Shown piece after piece: positions 27,100 to 36,239 of a stretch of DNA of 64,000 nucleotides. Under the pieces are notes generated by a model. That model saw only the letters and a program-made list of their open reading frames with translations. It ran no database searches and was not told where the DNA came from. The translations under genes and the position numbers were made by a program. Every line of letters begins with the position of its first letter. The stretch's first letter is position 1. Source of the stretch: Pseudomonadota bacterium (GTDB lineage Bacteria; Bdellovibrionota_B; Oligoflexia; Silvanigrellales; Silvanigrellaceae); contig RFOM01000002.1 in the NCBI GenBank assembly GCA_009926615.1, positions 1 to 64,000 on the forward strand, written 5' to 3'.

Positions 27100-27128
27100 T
27101 TGGCTGCCGGAGCGGCCCGCGGGATAAA
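27100..27128 (+). promoter_or_regulatory. Possible promoter of alr-queA-tgt
   Basis: TTGGCT (27100-27105), a 17-base spacer and GATAAA (27123-27128) give a moderate sigma-70 match with a leader of about 50 bases to the alr ATG. Confidence 0.35.
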
Positions 27129-27181
27129 AATCTGGCAATATCATAAAGGAAATGTGAAATGAATTTGGGGAGGACCTCAAA

Positions 27182-28375
27182 ATGATTCAGTCGTCCATGC
27201 AGTCGTCATGGGTTGAACTCAGCGCCCCTGCGCTGGCCAATAACATCGCGGTTTTTAAAGGGTTACTTTCCGGAGCCCCGTCGGGACGCGAGGCAAAGCT
27301 TGGTGTAGTTCTGAAATCCAATGCGTACGGGCACGGTCTGGCTGAGGTCTTGTCGGTCATTCACTCTCAAGTCGAGATTATTCACTTAATCTCGCCAACG
27401 GATGCCATTGAAGTACGCAAAATGGAAAAACAGCAGGGATGGCCGAAACGGCGGATTCTTGTCATCGGCGCGACGGATCCGCAGGAATTCGTTCAGCTCG
27501 CAGAGCACCACGTTGAAGTGACACTTGCCGATCACAATGTCCTTGCCGCCGCACAGGCACTCAAAGAAAAGGGATTGCGGGCAAAGGCGCATGTTCACGT
27601 GGAAACCGGACTTTCCAGAGAAGGTTTTTTTCCTGCCGAAATACCTTTGAAATTGGGTTTTTTGGGCGAGGATGACTGTCCGTTTGAAGTTGCGGGCGTG
27701 TTGTCTCACTTCGCCAACACCGAAGATGTGACCGAACAGCAATATGCGCTCGGGCAGTTGCGGCAATTTGAAGAAGGATGCGAAGTTCTCGAAAAGTTGC
27801 TGGGCAGCGGGGCGGGGCAACTGGAAAGACACATTTCTGCCAGCGCGGCGGCTCTCGTACTTCCGCCCGCGCGGCTCGATTCGGTGCGGGTGGGGATCGC
27901 GCTTTACGGATTTTGGCCCTCGGCCGAAACACGGTTGTCGGCAAAAATTGTGAGTCCCGAGTTGCCCAAGCTGAAGCCGGTGTTGAGCTGGCGTTGCCGT
28001 TCGCAGATCGTCAAGCAGCTGCAGGCAGGCGCCTATGTCGGCTACGGATGTACATACCGTTGCGAGAGACAGACTCGGATTGCTGTTTTTCCGGTGGGTT
28101 ATTTCGACGGTTATCCGCGGATGCTTTCAGGGCGGGCGCATGTGCTGGTGAACGGGCACCGCGCTCCGGTGCTCGGGCGCGTGATGATGAATCACATCGT
28201 TGTTGACGTGACCGCGGTCACAGGTGATGACACGCCGGTCGTTGCCACCCTGCTGGGGAATGACGGCGGAGAAACGGTCAGCGCGGAAATGCTGGCAGGT
28301 TGGGCTCAAACAATTCACTATGAAATTGTGACCCGCATTCATCCCCAGCTTAAGAGAATTGTCGTGAATCAATGA
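27182..28375 (+). CDS. alr: Alanine racemase
   Basis: A PLP enzyme interconverting L- and D-alanine for peptidoglycan. The 397-residue protein has the PLP lysine Lys45 in VLKSNAYGHG, the block HVHVETGLSREGF (the family usually has K/D-x-G-M-x-R-x-G here, with S in place of M in this protein), and the C-terminal tyrosine region YVGYGCTYRCERQTRIAVFPVGYFDGYPR. HVLVNGHRAPVLGRVMMNHIVVDVT follows and is strongly conserved. The ATG at 27182 follows GGGGAGGA. The stop overlaps the queA start (ATGA), so the three genes alr, queA and tgt are coupled. Confidence 0.95.
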   Translation: MIQSSMQSSWVELSAPALANNIAVFKGLLSGAPSGREAKLGVVLKSNAYGHGLAEVLSVIHSQVEIIHLISPTDAIEVRKMEKQQGWPKRRILVIGATDPQEFVQLAEHHVEVTLADHNVLAAAQALKEKGLRAKAHVHVETGLSREGFFPAEIPLKLGFLGEDDCPFEVAGVLSHFANTEDVTEQQYALGQLRQFEEGCEVLEKLLGSGAGQLERHISASAAALVLPPARLDSVRVGIALYGFWPSAETRLSAKIVSPELPKLKPVLSWRCRSQIVKQLQAGAYVGYGCTYRCERQTRIAVFPVGYFDGYPRMLSGRAHVLVNGHRAPVLGRVMMNHIVVDVTAVTGDDTPVVATLLGNDGGETVSAEMLAGWAQTIHYEIVTRIHPQLKRIVVNQ

Positions 28376-29562
28376 AACTGAATGACTTTCGATTTGATTA
28401 TCCAGATGAGCTTGTTGCGCAGGCTCCTCTTGCCGAACGGGATCAGGCGCGGCTTTTGGTTTGCAACGAACGGAAACGAGCTTGCACGGATTCTGCTTTT
28501 GTCCGGATTGCCGACGAACTGCGGGAGAATTTTGCGACGCATTCCTCCGATCCCGTGCTGCTGATTGTCAACGATTCAAAAGTCTATCCGGCACGTGTGC
28601 GGACGGTGAAGGAGTCGGGAGCAAGGGGAGAAGTTTTTGTTCTGTCGCCTGATCGGGACAAGGATATTTCATGCCTGATAAGACCGCTGAAAAAAATGCG
28701 GACAGGCGATGTCCTTCTCGGCGGAAGCAGCGGACATCCGGTGTTCAAAATCACATCTACGAATCCCCCGCGTGTGGACAATATTTCCGGAATGACTGTT
28801 TCAGAGCTTCTGCAACAGGAAGGCGAGATGCCCCTGCCTCCGTACATCGTTCGGGATCCTGCGCGGGTTTTGGATCCGTCCGTTTCGGCAATGGACCGCC
28901 TCCGGTATCAGACGGTCTATGCGCGGGAGAGCGGCAGCGCGGCTGCGCCTACGGCAGGTTTGCACTTTACACCTTCAGTTCTCGCCGACTGCGCGGAAAA
29001 AAATATTTTTGTTGCCGGCGTGACTTTGCATGTCGGACTTGGAACGTTTCAGCCGGTCACCGAGCAAGATATCAACGCCCACAACATGCACAGCGAATTT
29101 TGCACAATTCCGCGCCCGACGATGAATGCAATTCTCGAACACACGGAAAAGAACTGGCCGGTTGTATTCGTCGGAACAACAGCCTTCCGGACGGTTGAAT
29201 CCGTGTTGCTGAAAGCAATCGGAGCAGATTTGCGTGACGCCTGCCGCAGCCGCAGGGAACGCCTGTCGGCGATGCTGGCTTCGGGCAGAATCGGAAAGGA
29301 CGGGCTGCTTGCCAAAGCAGGTGAATGGATTGAGACGGATTTGTTCATACGCCCCGCGCACTGCGACGATATTTACACGCCTTTGTGCGGCGACGGGCTG
29401 ATCACCAATTTCCATCAGCCCGAAAGTACACTTGCCATGCTGATAGCCTCTCTGACCGGATATGAGCGCTGGAAGCGGATTTACCGGCACGCCGTCGACA
29501 ACCGTTACCGGCTGTTCAGTTACGGAGATTCCAGTGTCATAGTCTTTCGGGGAGAATACTGA
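28372..29562 (+). CDS. queA: S-adenosylmethionine:tRNA ribosyltransferase-isomerase
   Basis: Transfers the ribosyl part of SAM to 7-aminomethyl-7-deazaguanine in tRNA to make epoxyqueuosine. The 396-residue product begins MKLNDFRFDYPDELVAQAPL and contains LLIVNDSKVYPAR, PLPPYI, RYQTVYA, AAPTAGLHFTP, LHVGLGTFQPV and NFHQPESTLAMLIAS, which together identify QueA. It overlaps alr by four bases and its stop overlaps the tgt start by one base. With tgt it supplies two consecutive steps of queuosine formation. Confidence 0.96.
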   Translation: MKLNDFRFDYPDELVAQAPLAERDQARLLVCNERKRACTDSAFVRIADELRENFATHSSDPVLLIVNDSKVYPARVRTVKESGARGEVFVLSPDRDKDISCLIRPLKKMRTGDVLLGGSSGHPVFKITSTNPPRVDNISGMTVSELLQQEGEMPLPPYIVRDPARVLDPSVSAMDRLRYQTVYARESGSAAAPTAGLHFTPSVLADCAEKNIFVAGVTLHVGLGTFQPVTEQDINAHNMHSEFCTIPRPTMNAILEHTEKNWPVVFVGTTAFRTVESVLLKAIGADLRDACRSRRERLSAMLASGRIGKDGLLAKAGEWIETDLFIRPAHCDDIYTPLCGDGLITNFHQPESTLAMLIASLTGYERWKRIYRHAVDNRYRLFSYGDSSVIVFRGEY

Positions 29563-30848
29563 TGCCGATGCCTGTCAGAGAGCGAATGATTTTCGAAAAG
29601 TTGTCATCCCATTCGTTTATGGAAATGGCCGGTGCGCAGCTTTCGCTTTTTGATTCAAAAGTCATGCAGGGAAACTGGCTGAATTCGGAACGTGAGAATT
29701 TAAAAAACGCAGGTATAATTTCGGAAGCAGAAGAAAAATTGTTTCATTCAACCGGCCCCCGCCGCGGCAGAATCAAATTCGGTGATGTTCTGGTCGACAC
29801 TCCGGCGTTTATGCCCGTGGGAACGGCGGGCGCGGTCAAAAGTCTTGAAGCTGAAGATGTCAGGAATATCGGTTTTCAGTTGATCCTTGGAAACACCTAC
29901 CATTTATATCTGAGACCCGGAACTGAAGTGCTTTCGCAATTCGGCGGGCTGCATAAATTTATGAACTGGAAAGGAGCTCTGCTCACCGACAGCGGCGGAT
30001 TTCAGGTCATGAGTCTCGCAAAAATCCGAAAACTCACTGAAGAGGGAGTGACCTTTGCAAACCACATCAACGGTGCAAAAGTTCATTTGACTCCCGAGTC
30101 GGTGGTCGGAATTCAGGATGCCATTGATTCTGACATTCAAATGGTACTTGATGAGTGTACGCCGTATCCTGCCGAAAAGGAGGTTGCGCGCGCGAGTATG
30201 GAACGATCGATGCGCTGGGCCCGCAGGGCACGCAATGCCCGCTCGCAGTCGACCCGCGCCCAGTTCGGAATCGTGCAGGGCGGAATGCATACCGACCTCA
30301 GAGTGCTGAGTGCACGCGCACTGACCGACATCGGATTTGAGGGATACGCTGTCGGCGGATTGTCCGTCGGCGAACCGAAAGAGGAATTGCGCCGTGTTCT
30401 TGCGGGTACGACAGCATTCCTTCCTCATGACAAGCCCAGATACCTGATGGGTGTCGGGACACCCGATGATCTGTTCGACGGTGTTTTGCTCGGAATCGAT
30501 ATGTTCGACTGCGTGCTTCCGACCCGCAATGCACGCAACGGCTCGGTCTTTGTCAGAACAACTGCAGACAAAAGCGGGAAAATTCATATCAAAAATGCGG
30601 CACACAGAAACTCGGACAAGCCGCTCGACGATCAGTGCCGCTGCCCTGTCTGCAGAAGCTATTCGCGCTCATACCTGCGGCATCTTTTTGTTGCTCAGGA
30701 ACTGACGGTTTACCGGCTGCTCACTATTCACAGCCTGCAATTTTTGCACGACATGATGTCTGACATGCGCAGCGCTCTTGAATTACCAATGCCGTCGCAG
30801 CGATTGCTTGAGATCAGGGAAACCTACGCAGGAAGCTCAACGCGGTAA
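29562..30848 (+). CDS. tgt: Queuine/preQ1 tRNA-guanine transglycosylase
   Basis: Exchanges guanine-34 for preQ1 in the anticodon of GUN tRNAs. The 428-residue protein has LTDSGGFQVMSL (active-site Asp), FGIVQGGMH, GGLSVGE, YLMGVGTP, the nucleophile Asp region GIDMFDCVLPTRNARNG, and the zinc site CRCPVCRSYSRSYLRHL. It has about 45 extra N-terminal residues before the usual start of the barrel (GRIKFGDVLVDTPAFMPVGT), so the true start could be internal, although the TGATG overlap with queA supports the longer form. Confidence 0.95.
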   Translation: MPMPVRERMIFEKLSSHSFMEMAGAQLSLFDSKVMQGNWLNSERENLKNAGIISEAEEKLFHSTGPRRGRIKFGDVLVDTPAFMPVGTAGAVKSLEAEDVRNIGFQLILGNTYHLYLRPGTEVLSQFGGLHKFMNWKGALLTDSGGFQVMSLAKIRKLTEEGVTFANHINGAKVHLTPESVVGIQDAIDSDIQMVLDECTPYPAEKEVARASMERSMRWARRARNARSQSTRAQFGIVQGGMHTDLRVLSARALTDIGFEGYAVGGLSVGEPKEELRRVLAGTTAFLPHDKPRYLMGVGTPDDLFDGVLLGIDMFDCVLPTRNARNGSVFVRTTADKSGKIHIKNAAHRNSDKPLDDQCRCPVCRSYSRSYLRHLFVAQELTVYRLLTIHSLQFLHDMMSDMRSALELPMPSQRLLEIRETYAGSSTR

Positions 30849-30922
30849 ATCCTTCCGGACATTTTCTTCAAATTTTGCCGAAAATCTAAATGCGTAAAAG
30901 CGTATTCAGAGGTCGGTCCTGC

Positions 30923-33886
30923 ATGAGCAGCATCTGGAAAAATGGAAATCAGGGATGGCGTTTGCCCGATTCCGCCGGAAAGGCGGATGAAACGCTTTTG
31001 CCTGATGCTGCCGATGAAAAAAACAAAGGCGTACCGTCCTTTGAAATCGATTTTTCATCATCCGGACAAACCGAAGCTGCAGTTGAAAATTTTTCGGTTC
31101 CCGCACCCGTCGCGAACTTCGAGCAAGGGTCTGCAATTGACTTGAATGTCGCCGATTCACCGATCGTCATGCTCGACGATCCTCTGCCGGTTTCTTTTTC
31201 GGCCAACGTCGATATTCAGGAACAGTTTGTCGCAGAGGTTCTGAAAAGCGCACAAGAGGCCGGCGGATCGCTGAATCTTGACGACGGTATGCGCACCGTC
31301 GTGGCACCGATGGCAGATGCACTTGCCAATATGCCGGATGCGTTTTCATCGCCGGCACAGAACACGTCTCCGGTGACTGACGGGCAAACGATGATCGTTT
31401 CATCCGTTCATTCTTCGGGTGAAGAGCAGACTCAAATCACCGAACAGACACTTGCAGCCAGAAACGCGGAACAGTCAGCCGTCGGGGATGAACGGACAAT
31501 TCCCTCGTATCCGTTGGCTCAGCAAACACCGCAAGCGACCGAAAATCAGCAGTCGTTGGCGGTTGACTTCCTGCCGACGCTGGCAGCTGCGGTTGCAGCA
31601 CCGGCTGCGCCGGCCGCTCCTGCCGCTCCCGCTGCTCCCGCTGCTCCTGCTGCTCCCGCTGCTCCCGCTGCTCCCGCTGCTCCCGCTGCTCCTGCTGCTC
31701 CTGCTGCGAAGGCCGGTGCAGCCGCTGCAGGCGGAGATGCAGACAAGACGAAAGTCAAAAAGCAGGATTCTGCAACCAAGGTCGGGGATCCGAAGGCAGG
31801 CAAGGACGAAAAGACAAAAGCCGGGGGTGCAACCAAAGCCGGCGGAGCTTCGAAAGAAAAGACTCAGGCCGGCGGCAAAAAATCATCCGATTCGGGGACA
31901 AAACTGAATGAAACGACTGTCACCGGCGCGGGAACAAACACTGCCGTACCTTCTTCTGCCCGTTCGTCCGGAATTCGCAACGATGTAAAAGCGCTGCTTG
32001 TCCTGATGGTCTTAACAATGCTTGCGTTCGCGGGGGTCATGTTCAAGCGCTTGAACAAATCGCAGGTTTCGCAGCAAATGAAAACTGAAATTGCCCCTGC
32101 TGCTCCATCTGCAAAGACCAAGCCGGCTGCCGGCAAGCAGGCCAGTTTGAATGAGAAGGACAAGGCTTCGAAGACAAAGACAAAGGACAGCGAAAAGCAA
32201 ATCGCCGGTATTCCTGATTCCGGAAAACAGGTCTCCGGCAAAAACGCTGCGCTCAAACTGAAGTCGAATACGGACAAAAACGCACAAACTGAAAAAAGTG
32301 ATGAAGGCGCGCAAAATTCGGACGGAGATTTGGATCTGACTTTTCTGCTGACCAAGCCGGTTTCGCGGTACGGTGACAATAACAAAGCTCTCGCGCCTCT
32401 GACGGAAACCGCATTGGCACTTGATCGTGTTCAGCCGCGCAGAGTCGTTGCGCTGATTCGCTCAATGCCGGCGACATTCGGCAGCTCCGATCCGGTTCAG
32501 AAAAATGCCCTGCAGGAACTGACGGGACGTTATTATTTGCAGGTCGGAGCATATCAGAAAGCACTTTTGATGTTCCGTCAAAGCTGTTCGGATCCTGCAA
32601 AGAGCAGCGAGGTTGAAGTTTGCCTGCACGCGGCACGGGCATATGTGCTGATGGGGATGTTTGAATCCGCGCAGGAAATTTCACGGGCTTTGTCAGGCCG
32701 GATGTCCGGCACAAACGGGCAATGGCGGGAATGGCTCAGGCTGATTGAAATATCATCACAATTCAAGAATCCGAGCGTCGAGACGATGATAAAATTCGTT
32801 GACGAAATGGCCGACAAAGGGCCGTTTATGACGCGCGAGTGGAACTTGCAGCTCTCGGTTGTCTTCGCCCGTTACTTTATCAATTCAAAGGAAAATGTAC
32901 GGCGTGAAGTTCTGAAGAGTATTTCAGGAACAAGAAAAAAGACGATTGAAGTGCGTTTGGCACCCGAAAAATATGGTCAGGATATCGGTTCCTATATGTT
33001 GCCTGCATTTTTGAATCTGATGCTGCGTCATCATGAGCTGCCGTTGCTGAGTGTCGCGGGCGATGAACCGTCGATTGATTCTGAACTGAGTCTGACCTCA
33101 TGGATCTTCAATGTCATTGCCATGGCCCGTGCCAATGAACCCCGCGAAACCAGAGCAAGGCTGGCTCCGCTGTTTGCCGAGCGCGGATTTTCCGCTCTTG
33201 CACGACTGGTCGAAGGACAGCTGGCTGCGCAGGCCGGTGATTACATTGGCGCTCACTCAATGATTCTTGAGCAAATCGGCCCTTCACAGAGCCTTGCCGC
33301 GGGAGAATCCGGTCAGCGCGGACAGGCTGAACAGGTGACAGAGTTTATCAGTGCGACCCAGCGGCTTCGCATGATGCCGTATTTGTATGTGGAGTGGCTG
33401 TTTTTGGGGGTTAAGGTCTCTGCCGGACTGAATGACAAAGATGCCTTGCGCTCATACATTATTGCCCTTGAAAATGCCCGCCGCCGCTATCCGGAGCTCA
33501 ATCAGGAGTTTCAGTATTGGGTGATCCTCGGCAGAGCGAACCGAATTCTCGGTCAGAGGGACAAGCTCGAAGCGATTGTCAATCAGGCTGACAAGCTGGC
33601 CGAAACCCCGCATGAAAAAGGCTTTATTTATGCAGACAGAGTCTGGCTGTTGATGCAGAGGGGCGAAAAACAAAAAGCAAAAGAGTTAATGAAGCAAAAA
33701 ATCAGGGAAATTCCTCATCATGCGCGCCTTTTGGAAGTTGCCGCGGAATTTTCGTCATTCTGGAGCGAAGAACCTTCGGCTTACCTCAAGCTTGAAGCTG
33801 ATATTCCTCAAAGATATCAGACCCGCGGTCGGGACAGTGTTTTGTTGTCCTTTTTTACTGTTCGGAAATTACTAGGTTCTTTGTAA
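30923..33886 (+). CDS. Large Ala/Pro-repeat single-pass membrane protein, unknown
   Basis: A 987-residue protein. The first ~350 residues are acidic and low in complexity, including about twelve AAP units (near residues 226-262) and a Lys/Gly/Thr-rich stretch. One transmembrane helix (ALLVLMVLTMLAFAGVMF, about 357-374) is followed by a second charged linker, then a helical domain of about 520 residues with TPR-like pairs (YYLQVGAYQKALLMFRQ, VCLHAARAYVLMGMFESAQ). The N-terminal part would be cytoplasmic and the helical part periplasmic. The ATG at 30923 is preferred to 30890 because AGAGGT lies nine bases before it. Function unknown; a scaffold or periplasm-spanning protein is one possibility. 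Confidence 0.68.
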   Translation: MSSIWKNGNQGWRLPDSAGKADETLLPDAADEKNKGVPSFEIDFSSSGQTEAAVENFSVPAPVANFEQGSAIDLNVADSPIVMLDDPLPVSFSANVDIQEQFVAEVLKSAQEAGGSLNLDDGMRTVVAPMADALANMPDAFSSPAQNTSPVTDGQTMIVSSVHSSGEEQTQITEQTLAARNAEQSAVGDERTIPSYPLAQQTPQATENQQSLAVDFLPTLAAAVAAPAAPAAPAAPAAPAAPAAPAAPAAPAAPAAPAAPAAKAGAAAAGGDADKTKVKKQDSATKVGDPKAGKDEKTKAGGATKAGGASKEKTQAGGKKSSDSGTKLNETTVTGAGTNTAVPSSARSSGIRNDVKALLVLMVLTMLAFAGVMFKRLNKSQVSQQMKTEIAPAAPSAKTKPAAGKQASLNEKDKASKTKTKDSEKQIAGIPDSGKQVSGKNAALKLKSNTDKNAQTEKSDEGAQNSDGDLDLTFLLTKPVSRYGDNNKALAPLTETALALDRVQPRRVVALIRSMPATFGSSDPVQKNALQELTGRYYLQVGAYQKALLMFRQSCSDPAKSSEVEVCLHAARAYVLMGMFESAQEISRALSGRMSGTNGQWREWLRLIEISSQFKNPSVETMIKFVDEMADKGPFMTREWNLQLSVVFARYFINSKENVRREVLKSISGTRKKTIEVRLAPEKYGQDIGSYMLPAFLNLMLRHHELPLLSVAGDEPSIDSELSLTSWIFNVIAMARANEPRETRARLAPLFAERGFSALARLVEGQLAAQAGDYIGAHSMILEQIGPSQSLAAGESGQRGQAEQVTEFISATQRLRMMPYLYVEWLFLGVKVSAGLNDKDALRSYIIALENARRRYPELNQEFQYWVILGRANRILGQRDKLEAIVNQADKLAETPHEKGFIYADRVWLLMQRGEKQKAKELMKQKIREIPHHARLLEVAAEFSSFWSEEPSAYLKLEADIPQRYQTRGRDSVLLSFFTVRKLLGSL
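31598..31707 (+). repeat. Tandem 9-base repeat encoding Ala-Ala-Pro
   Basis: About twelve near-identical copies of GCTCCCGCT and its variants GCTCCTGCT encode an (AAP)n tract within the large membrane protein. Third-position changes between copies are few, so the tract probably changes length by slippage, always in frame. Confidence 0.85.
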
Positions 33887-33986
33887 TTTTTAAACTTTTC
33901 ATAAAACTCTACTTAAGTCTGCTGCCAAGGAGCCGAACATTGCTTTGGAAGGCTTGGACGTCTTTGCAAGCTGATCGGGAGGCAAC

Positions 33987-34469
33987 ATGATTAGAGCTTT
34001 TGCTCCGGCATTGGGTGAATTTAAGGGTAACGGCGAGCTGAGAGACGGTACAGAGCTGCGCTGCAACTTTGTGGGTCAGGAAGTTATTCCGGGAGTTTGC
34101 TACGGTTTGCGGCTCGAGGTTCACGCCATCGAAAACGACAATACACTCATGGATGTCTATTTTGTTTTGTCTCAGGACGCAGGCGAACACTTGGAAATTC
34201 AGTACTTTGACGGACGGGAACACCTGCATAGTCTTCATCCGGTAAATTCACCGATGCTTTCCGAGCATCCGGACGGACGGGTTTTCAGCTTTGAGGGGAG
34301 CCGCCCCAACGGTACGGTTATCCGTTTTCACTTTGATCTTGTGTCAGCAGAGAGAATAGATATCTCCGTGGACTCAAATTCGGCGAAAGATTTGCACGTC
34401 GAAGAACGCTGCTCGATGAAGCTTGAACGCGTCCATCATCAGCTCATGGGTTCGACTCACGCGGCTTGA
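33987..34469 (+). CDS. Unknown beta-rich soluble protein
   Basis: A 160-residue acidic protein with no signal peptide or membrane helix. Alternating strand patterns dominate (YGLRLEVHAIENDNTLMDVYFVL, GTVIRFHFDLVSAERIDISV), suggesting a beta-sandwich or barrel. No family is recognised. The ATG at 33987 follows GGGAGG at good spacing, which makes it a convincing gene. The 3' end overlaps the opposing hexapeptide-repeat gene by 26 bases. The 100 bases before it hold no other feature. Confidence 0.6.
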   Translation: MIRAFAPALGEFKGNGELRDGTELRCNFVGQEVIPGVCYGLRLEVHAIENDNTLMDVYFVLSQDAGEHLEIQYFDGREHLHSLHPVNSPMLSEHPDGRVFSFEGSRPNGTVIRFHFDLVSAERIDISVDSNSAKDLHVEERCSMKLERVHHQLMGSTHAA

Positions 34470-35172
34470 ACGCCTTACGGGCAGCGACGACTCCCTGACC
34501 GGTGGAGTTGGGCAGCAGAATCGCGTGTGGCAGCAGAAGTGTTCCGGGATTCGTGACAGCGTTGCAGCCTGTTTGGGCGCGGTTTCCAAAGACCGCGCCG
34601 AATTTTTTGAGGCCGGACGACACAACGGTTTCGCCTATCCGCAAAGGCACCTGTCCGTGGTCGAGTCTCAGGTTTGCACATTTGGTTCCAGCGCCGAGAT
34701 TGCAGTCGATACCCAGAAGGCTGTCGCCGACGTATGCGAAGTGCGCAGCCTTGGCGCTGTTGAGCAGCAATGCGGATTTGAGTTCGCTTGTGTGGCCGAC
34801 GACAGCGTCTTTGCAAACATAGACGTGCCCGCGGATGTATGCTCCGTGTCTGACCGTTGCTCCGGCCTCGATATATGCCGGTCCGCAAACAAAAGCGCCC
34901 GCCTCAACGACTGCACCTTCTTCGATGACGATGGTTTCTTTGTTCTCGAGAAAAGCCTGCGGACTGATGCGTCCTTTGAGTCTTTCGCTCTGAGCGACTT
35001 TGCCGACTTGCTTTTGCACAAATTCGGTGAGGGGCGAGCCCAGCAGCTCCCAAGGATAAGTTTTGCTTTTGAGAAATGTTTGAATGTCTGCGCTGAGTTG
35101 TTTTGCAATATCCTCATTTAGCTGAAAAAAGGATTCATTTGTGCAATCAGACAGAGAGATTTTTGTACTCAT
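34444..35172 (-). CDS. Left-handed beta-helix (GlmU C-domain-like) protein
   Basis: A 242-residue protein. After a helical N-terminal 75 residues, residues 80-215 show hexapeptide repeats (VIEEGAVVEAGAFVCGPAYIEAGATVRHGAYIRGHVYV) and the segment HFAYVGDSLLGIDCNLGAGTKCANLRLDHG. This closely follows the acetyltransferase half of GlmU-type sugar nucleotide enzymes, where it precedes acetyl-CoA binding. The uridylyltransferase half is absent, so it is a stand-alone LbH protein. An acyl or sugar-phosphate transferase role is inference. It is divergent from the small gene at 35302. Confidence 0.72.
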   Translation of the reverse strand: MSTKISLSDCTNESFFQLNEDIAKQLSADIQTFLKSKTYPWELLGSPLTEFVQKQVGKVAQSERLKGRISPQAFLENKETIVIEEGAVVEAGAFVCGPAYIEAGATVRHGAYIRGHVYVCKDAVVGHTSELKSALLLNSAKAAHFAYVGDSLLGIDCNLGAGTKCANLRLDHGQVPLRIGETVVSSGLKKFGAVFGNRAQTGCNAVTNPGTLLLPHAILLPNSTGQGVVAARKAFKPRESNP

Positions 35173-35301
35173 ATAAACTCCGGTTCGAATCCGCGGTTGT
35201 CAGCGCGGGATAGGGTAACCCGCAACAGACTGCGCTGCAAATAGTGCTCAACAGGATGAAAAAAATTCCGACCATCAGGGCAGTGTGGAGGAGGAACAAG
35301 G

Positions 35302-35544
35302 ATGTTTGACAAGAATCATTTCAAGGAGGCCTTCCGGAGCTGGGTCCAGCATAATCCCATGGCGAGCGAGACGGATGCCCTCTCGTTTTGCCGTGAGAAT
35401 ATTCCGGCCAGCTGTATCGTCAGTCATTATTGGCTCATTGAACAGAGTATCCAGTGGTTCAAATGGGTTCATCAGACGCGCGGAATTGATGATCCGTTCT
35501 TTGAACCTGAAGTGGCTCAGGAAGCAAGAAAGCACATTTGCTGA
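35302..35544 (+). CDS. Small unknown protein
   Basis: An 80-residue soluble protein rich in aromatic residues (SHYWLIEQSIQWFKWVHQ) with an acidic C-terminus ending in Cys. It has no signal peptide or known motif. The gene is convincing because a strong GGAGGAGGAACAAGG ribosome site precedes the ATG and the codon use looks like its neighbours. It stands alone between a divergent LbH gene and a perfect 13-base inverted repeat. Confidence 0.62.
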   Translation: MFDKNHFKEAFRSWVQHNPMASETDALSFCRENIPASCIVSHYWLIEQSIQWFKWVHQTRGIDDPFFEPEVAQEARKHIC

Positions 35545-35553
35545 CGTGCGCGA

Positions 35554-35582
35554 ACCGCCTTCGCCGCGCCGGCGAAGGCGGT
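35554..35582. terminator. Perfect 13-base inverted repeat between convergent genes
   Basis: ACCGCCTTCGCCG (35554-35566), a three-base loop and CGGCGAAGGCGGT (35570-35582) form a very stable hairpin with no T tract on either side. It probably acts as a two-way terminator or mRNA 3' end stabiliser for the genes on both sides. Confidence 0.5.
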
Positions 35583-35606
35583 GTCAGTCAACAGTTGAAG
35601 TCAATT

Positions 35607-36239
35607 TCAGGCCGCCCACTGTGTGGCTTTGAGTTGTGTCATCCTGCCGAGAAGATAAGCACGCGCGGATTTGTCGAAACAGCTGGTATCAAGCCAGCGT
35701 TTTGTCCAGCAATGCGAAAAAGCTTTTTTAATATGATGGAACGCTTTTGACTCCGCATCCAGATAGACGCCTGTGTCTTCGGCCTGAAAAACTCTGCGGC
35801 TGAAGAGAGTGTCGCACAGATCCATGCAATTCTCGTGACTGATTTCAATCCGCTGTTCGGGAAAAAAGTCATTCCAGTGCATGAAACAGAGAAAACGGTC
35901 TATTTCGGCAATCGTCTCCAAATCCAGAACACTGATTGAATAATTGGATGCCGCTGCGTCGGTATAATGAAACAAATGGCTCAGTTCTTCACAGACAACA
36001 GACAAAGACTGAACATTCAAGTGAGTGTTTTTGTCGACATCCTGTCTCAGTGAATACGGAAATTCAAGCGCAACAAATGCTTCATCTGTTTCGCTGTTTT
36101 CATTGATCAGAAGACGCGGCGAGCCGTGTGAGGCGAAAAAAATATAATCCTGCGGATTTAATTCAATGCTTTTTTCATAATAGCGGTGAAGAAAAGTCCA
36201 GATTGAGCTTATCAGGAGAGGGAAACGGTGCTCATTCAT
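35607..36239 (-). CDS. Unknown soluble protein, partner of the 36236-36856 gene
   Basis: A 210-residue protein with no signal peptide or membrane segment, rich in aromatic residues, His and Cys (FFASHGSPRLLINEN, VVCEELSHLFHYTDAA). The motif EELSHLFHY resembles a helix with acidic and His residues that could bind metal, but this is only a suggestion. No family is recognised. Its ATG overlaps the stop of the upstream gene (ATGA), so the pair is translationally coupled and probably acts together. Confidence 0.62.
   Translation of the reverse strand: MNEHRFPLLISSIWTFLHRYYEKSIELNPQDYIFFASHGSPRLLINENSETDEAFVALEFPYSLRQDVDKNTHLNVQSLSVVCEELSHLFHYTDAAASNYSISVLDLETIAEIDRFLCFMHWNDFFPEQRIEISHENCMDLCDTLFSRRVFQAEDTGVYLDAESKAFHHIKKAFSHCWTKRWLDTSCFDKSARAYLLGRMTQLKATQWAA

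Noticed and set aside
31598..31707. Short regular repeats that might suggest a CRISPR array
   Set aside because: Repeats are contiguous 9-base units without spacers and are in frame as Ala-Ala-Pro codons.
34423..35121. 232-codon plus-strand frame opposite the beta-helix gene
   Set aside because: The minus-strand frame shows clear hexapeptide repeats; the plus frame has no pattern.
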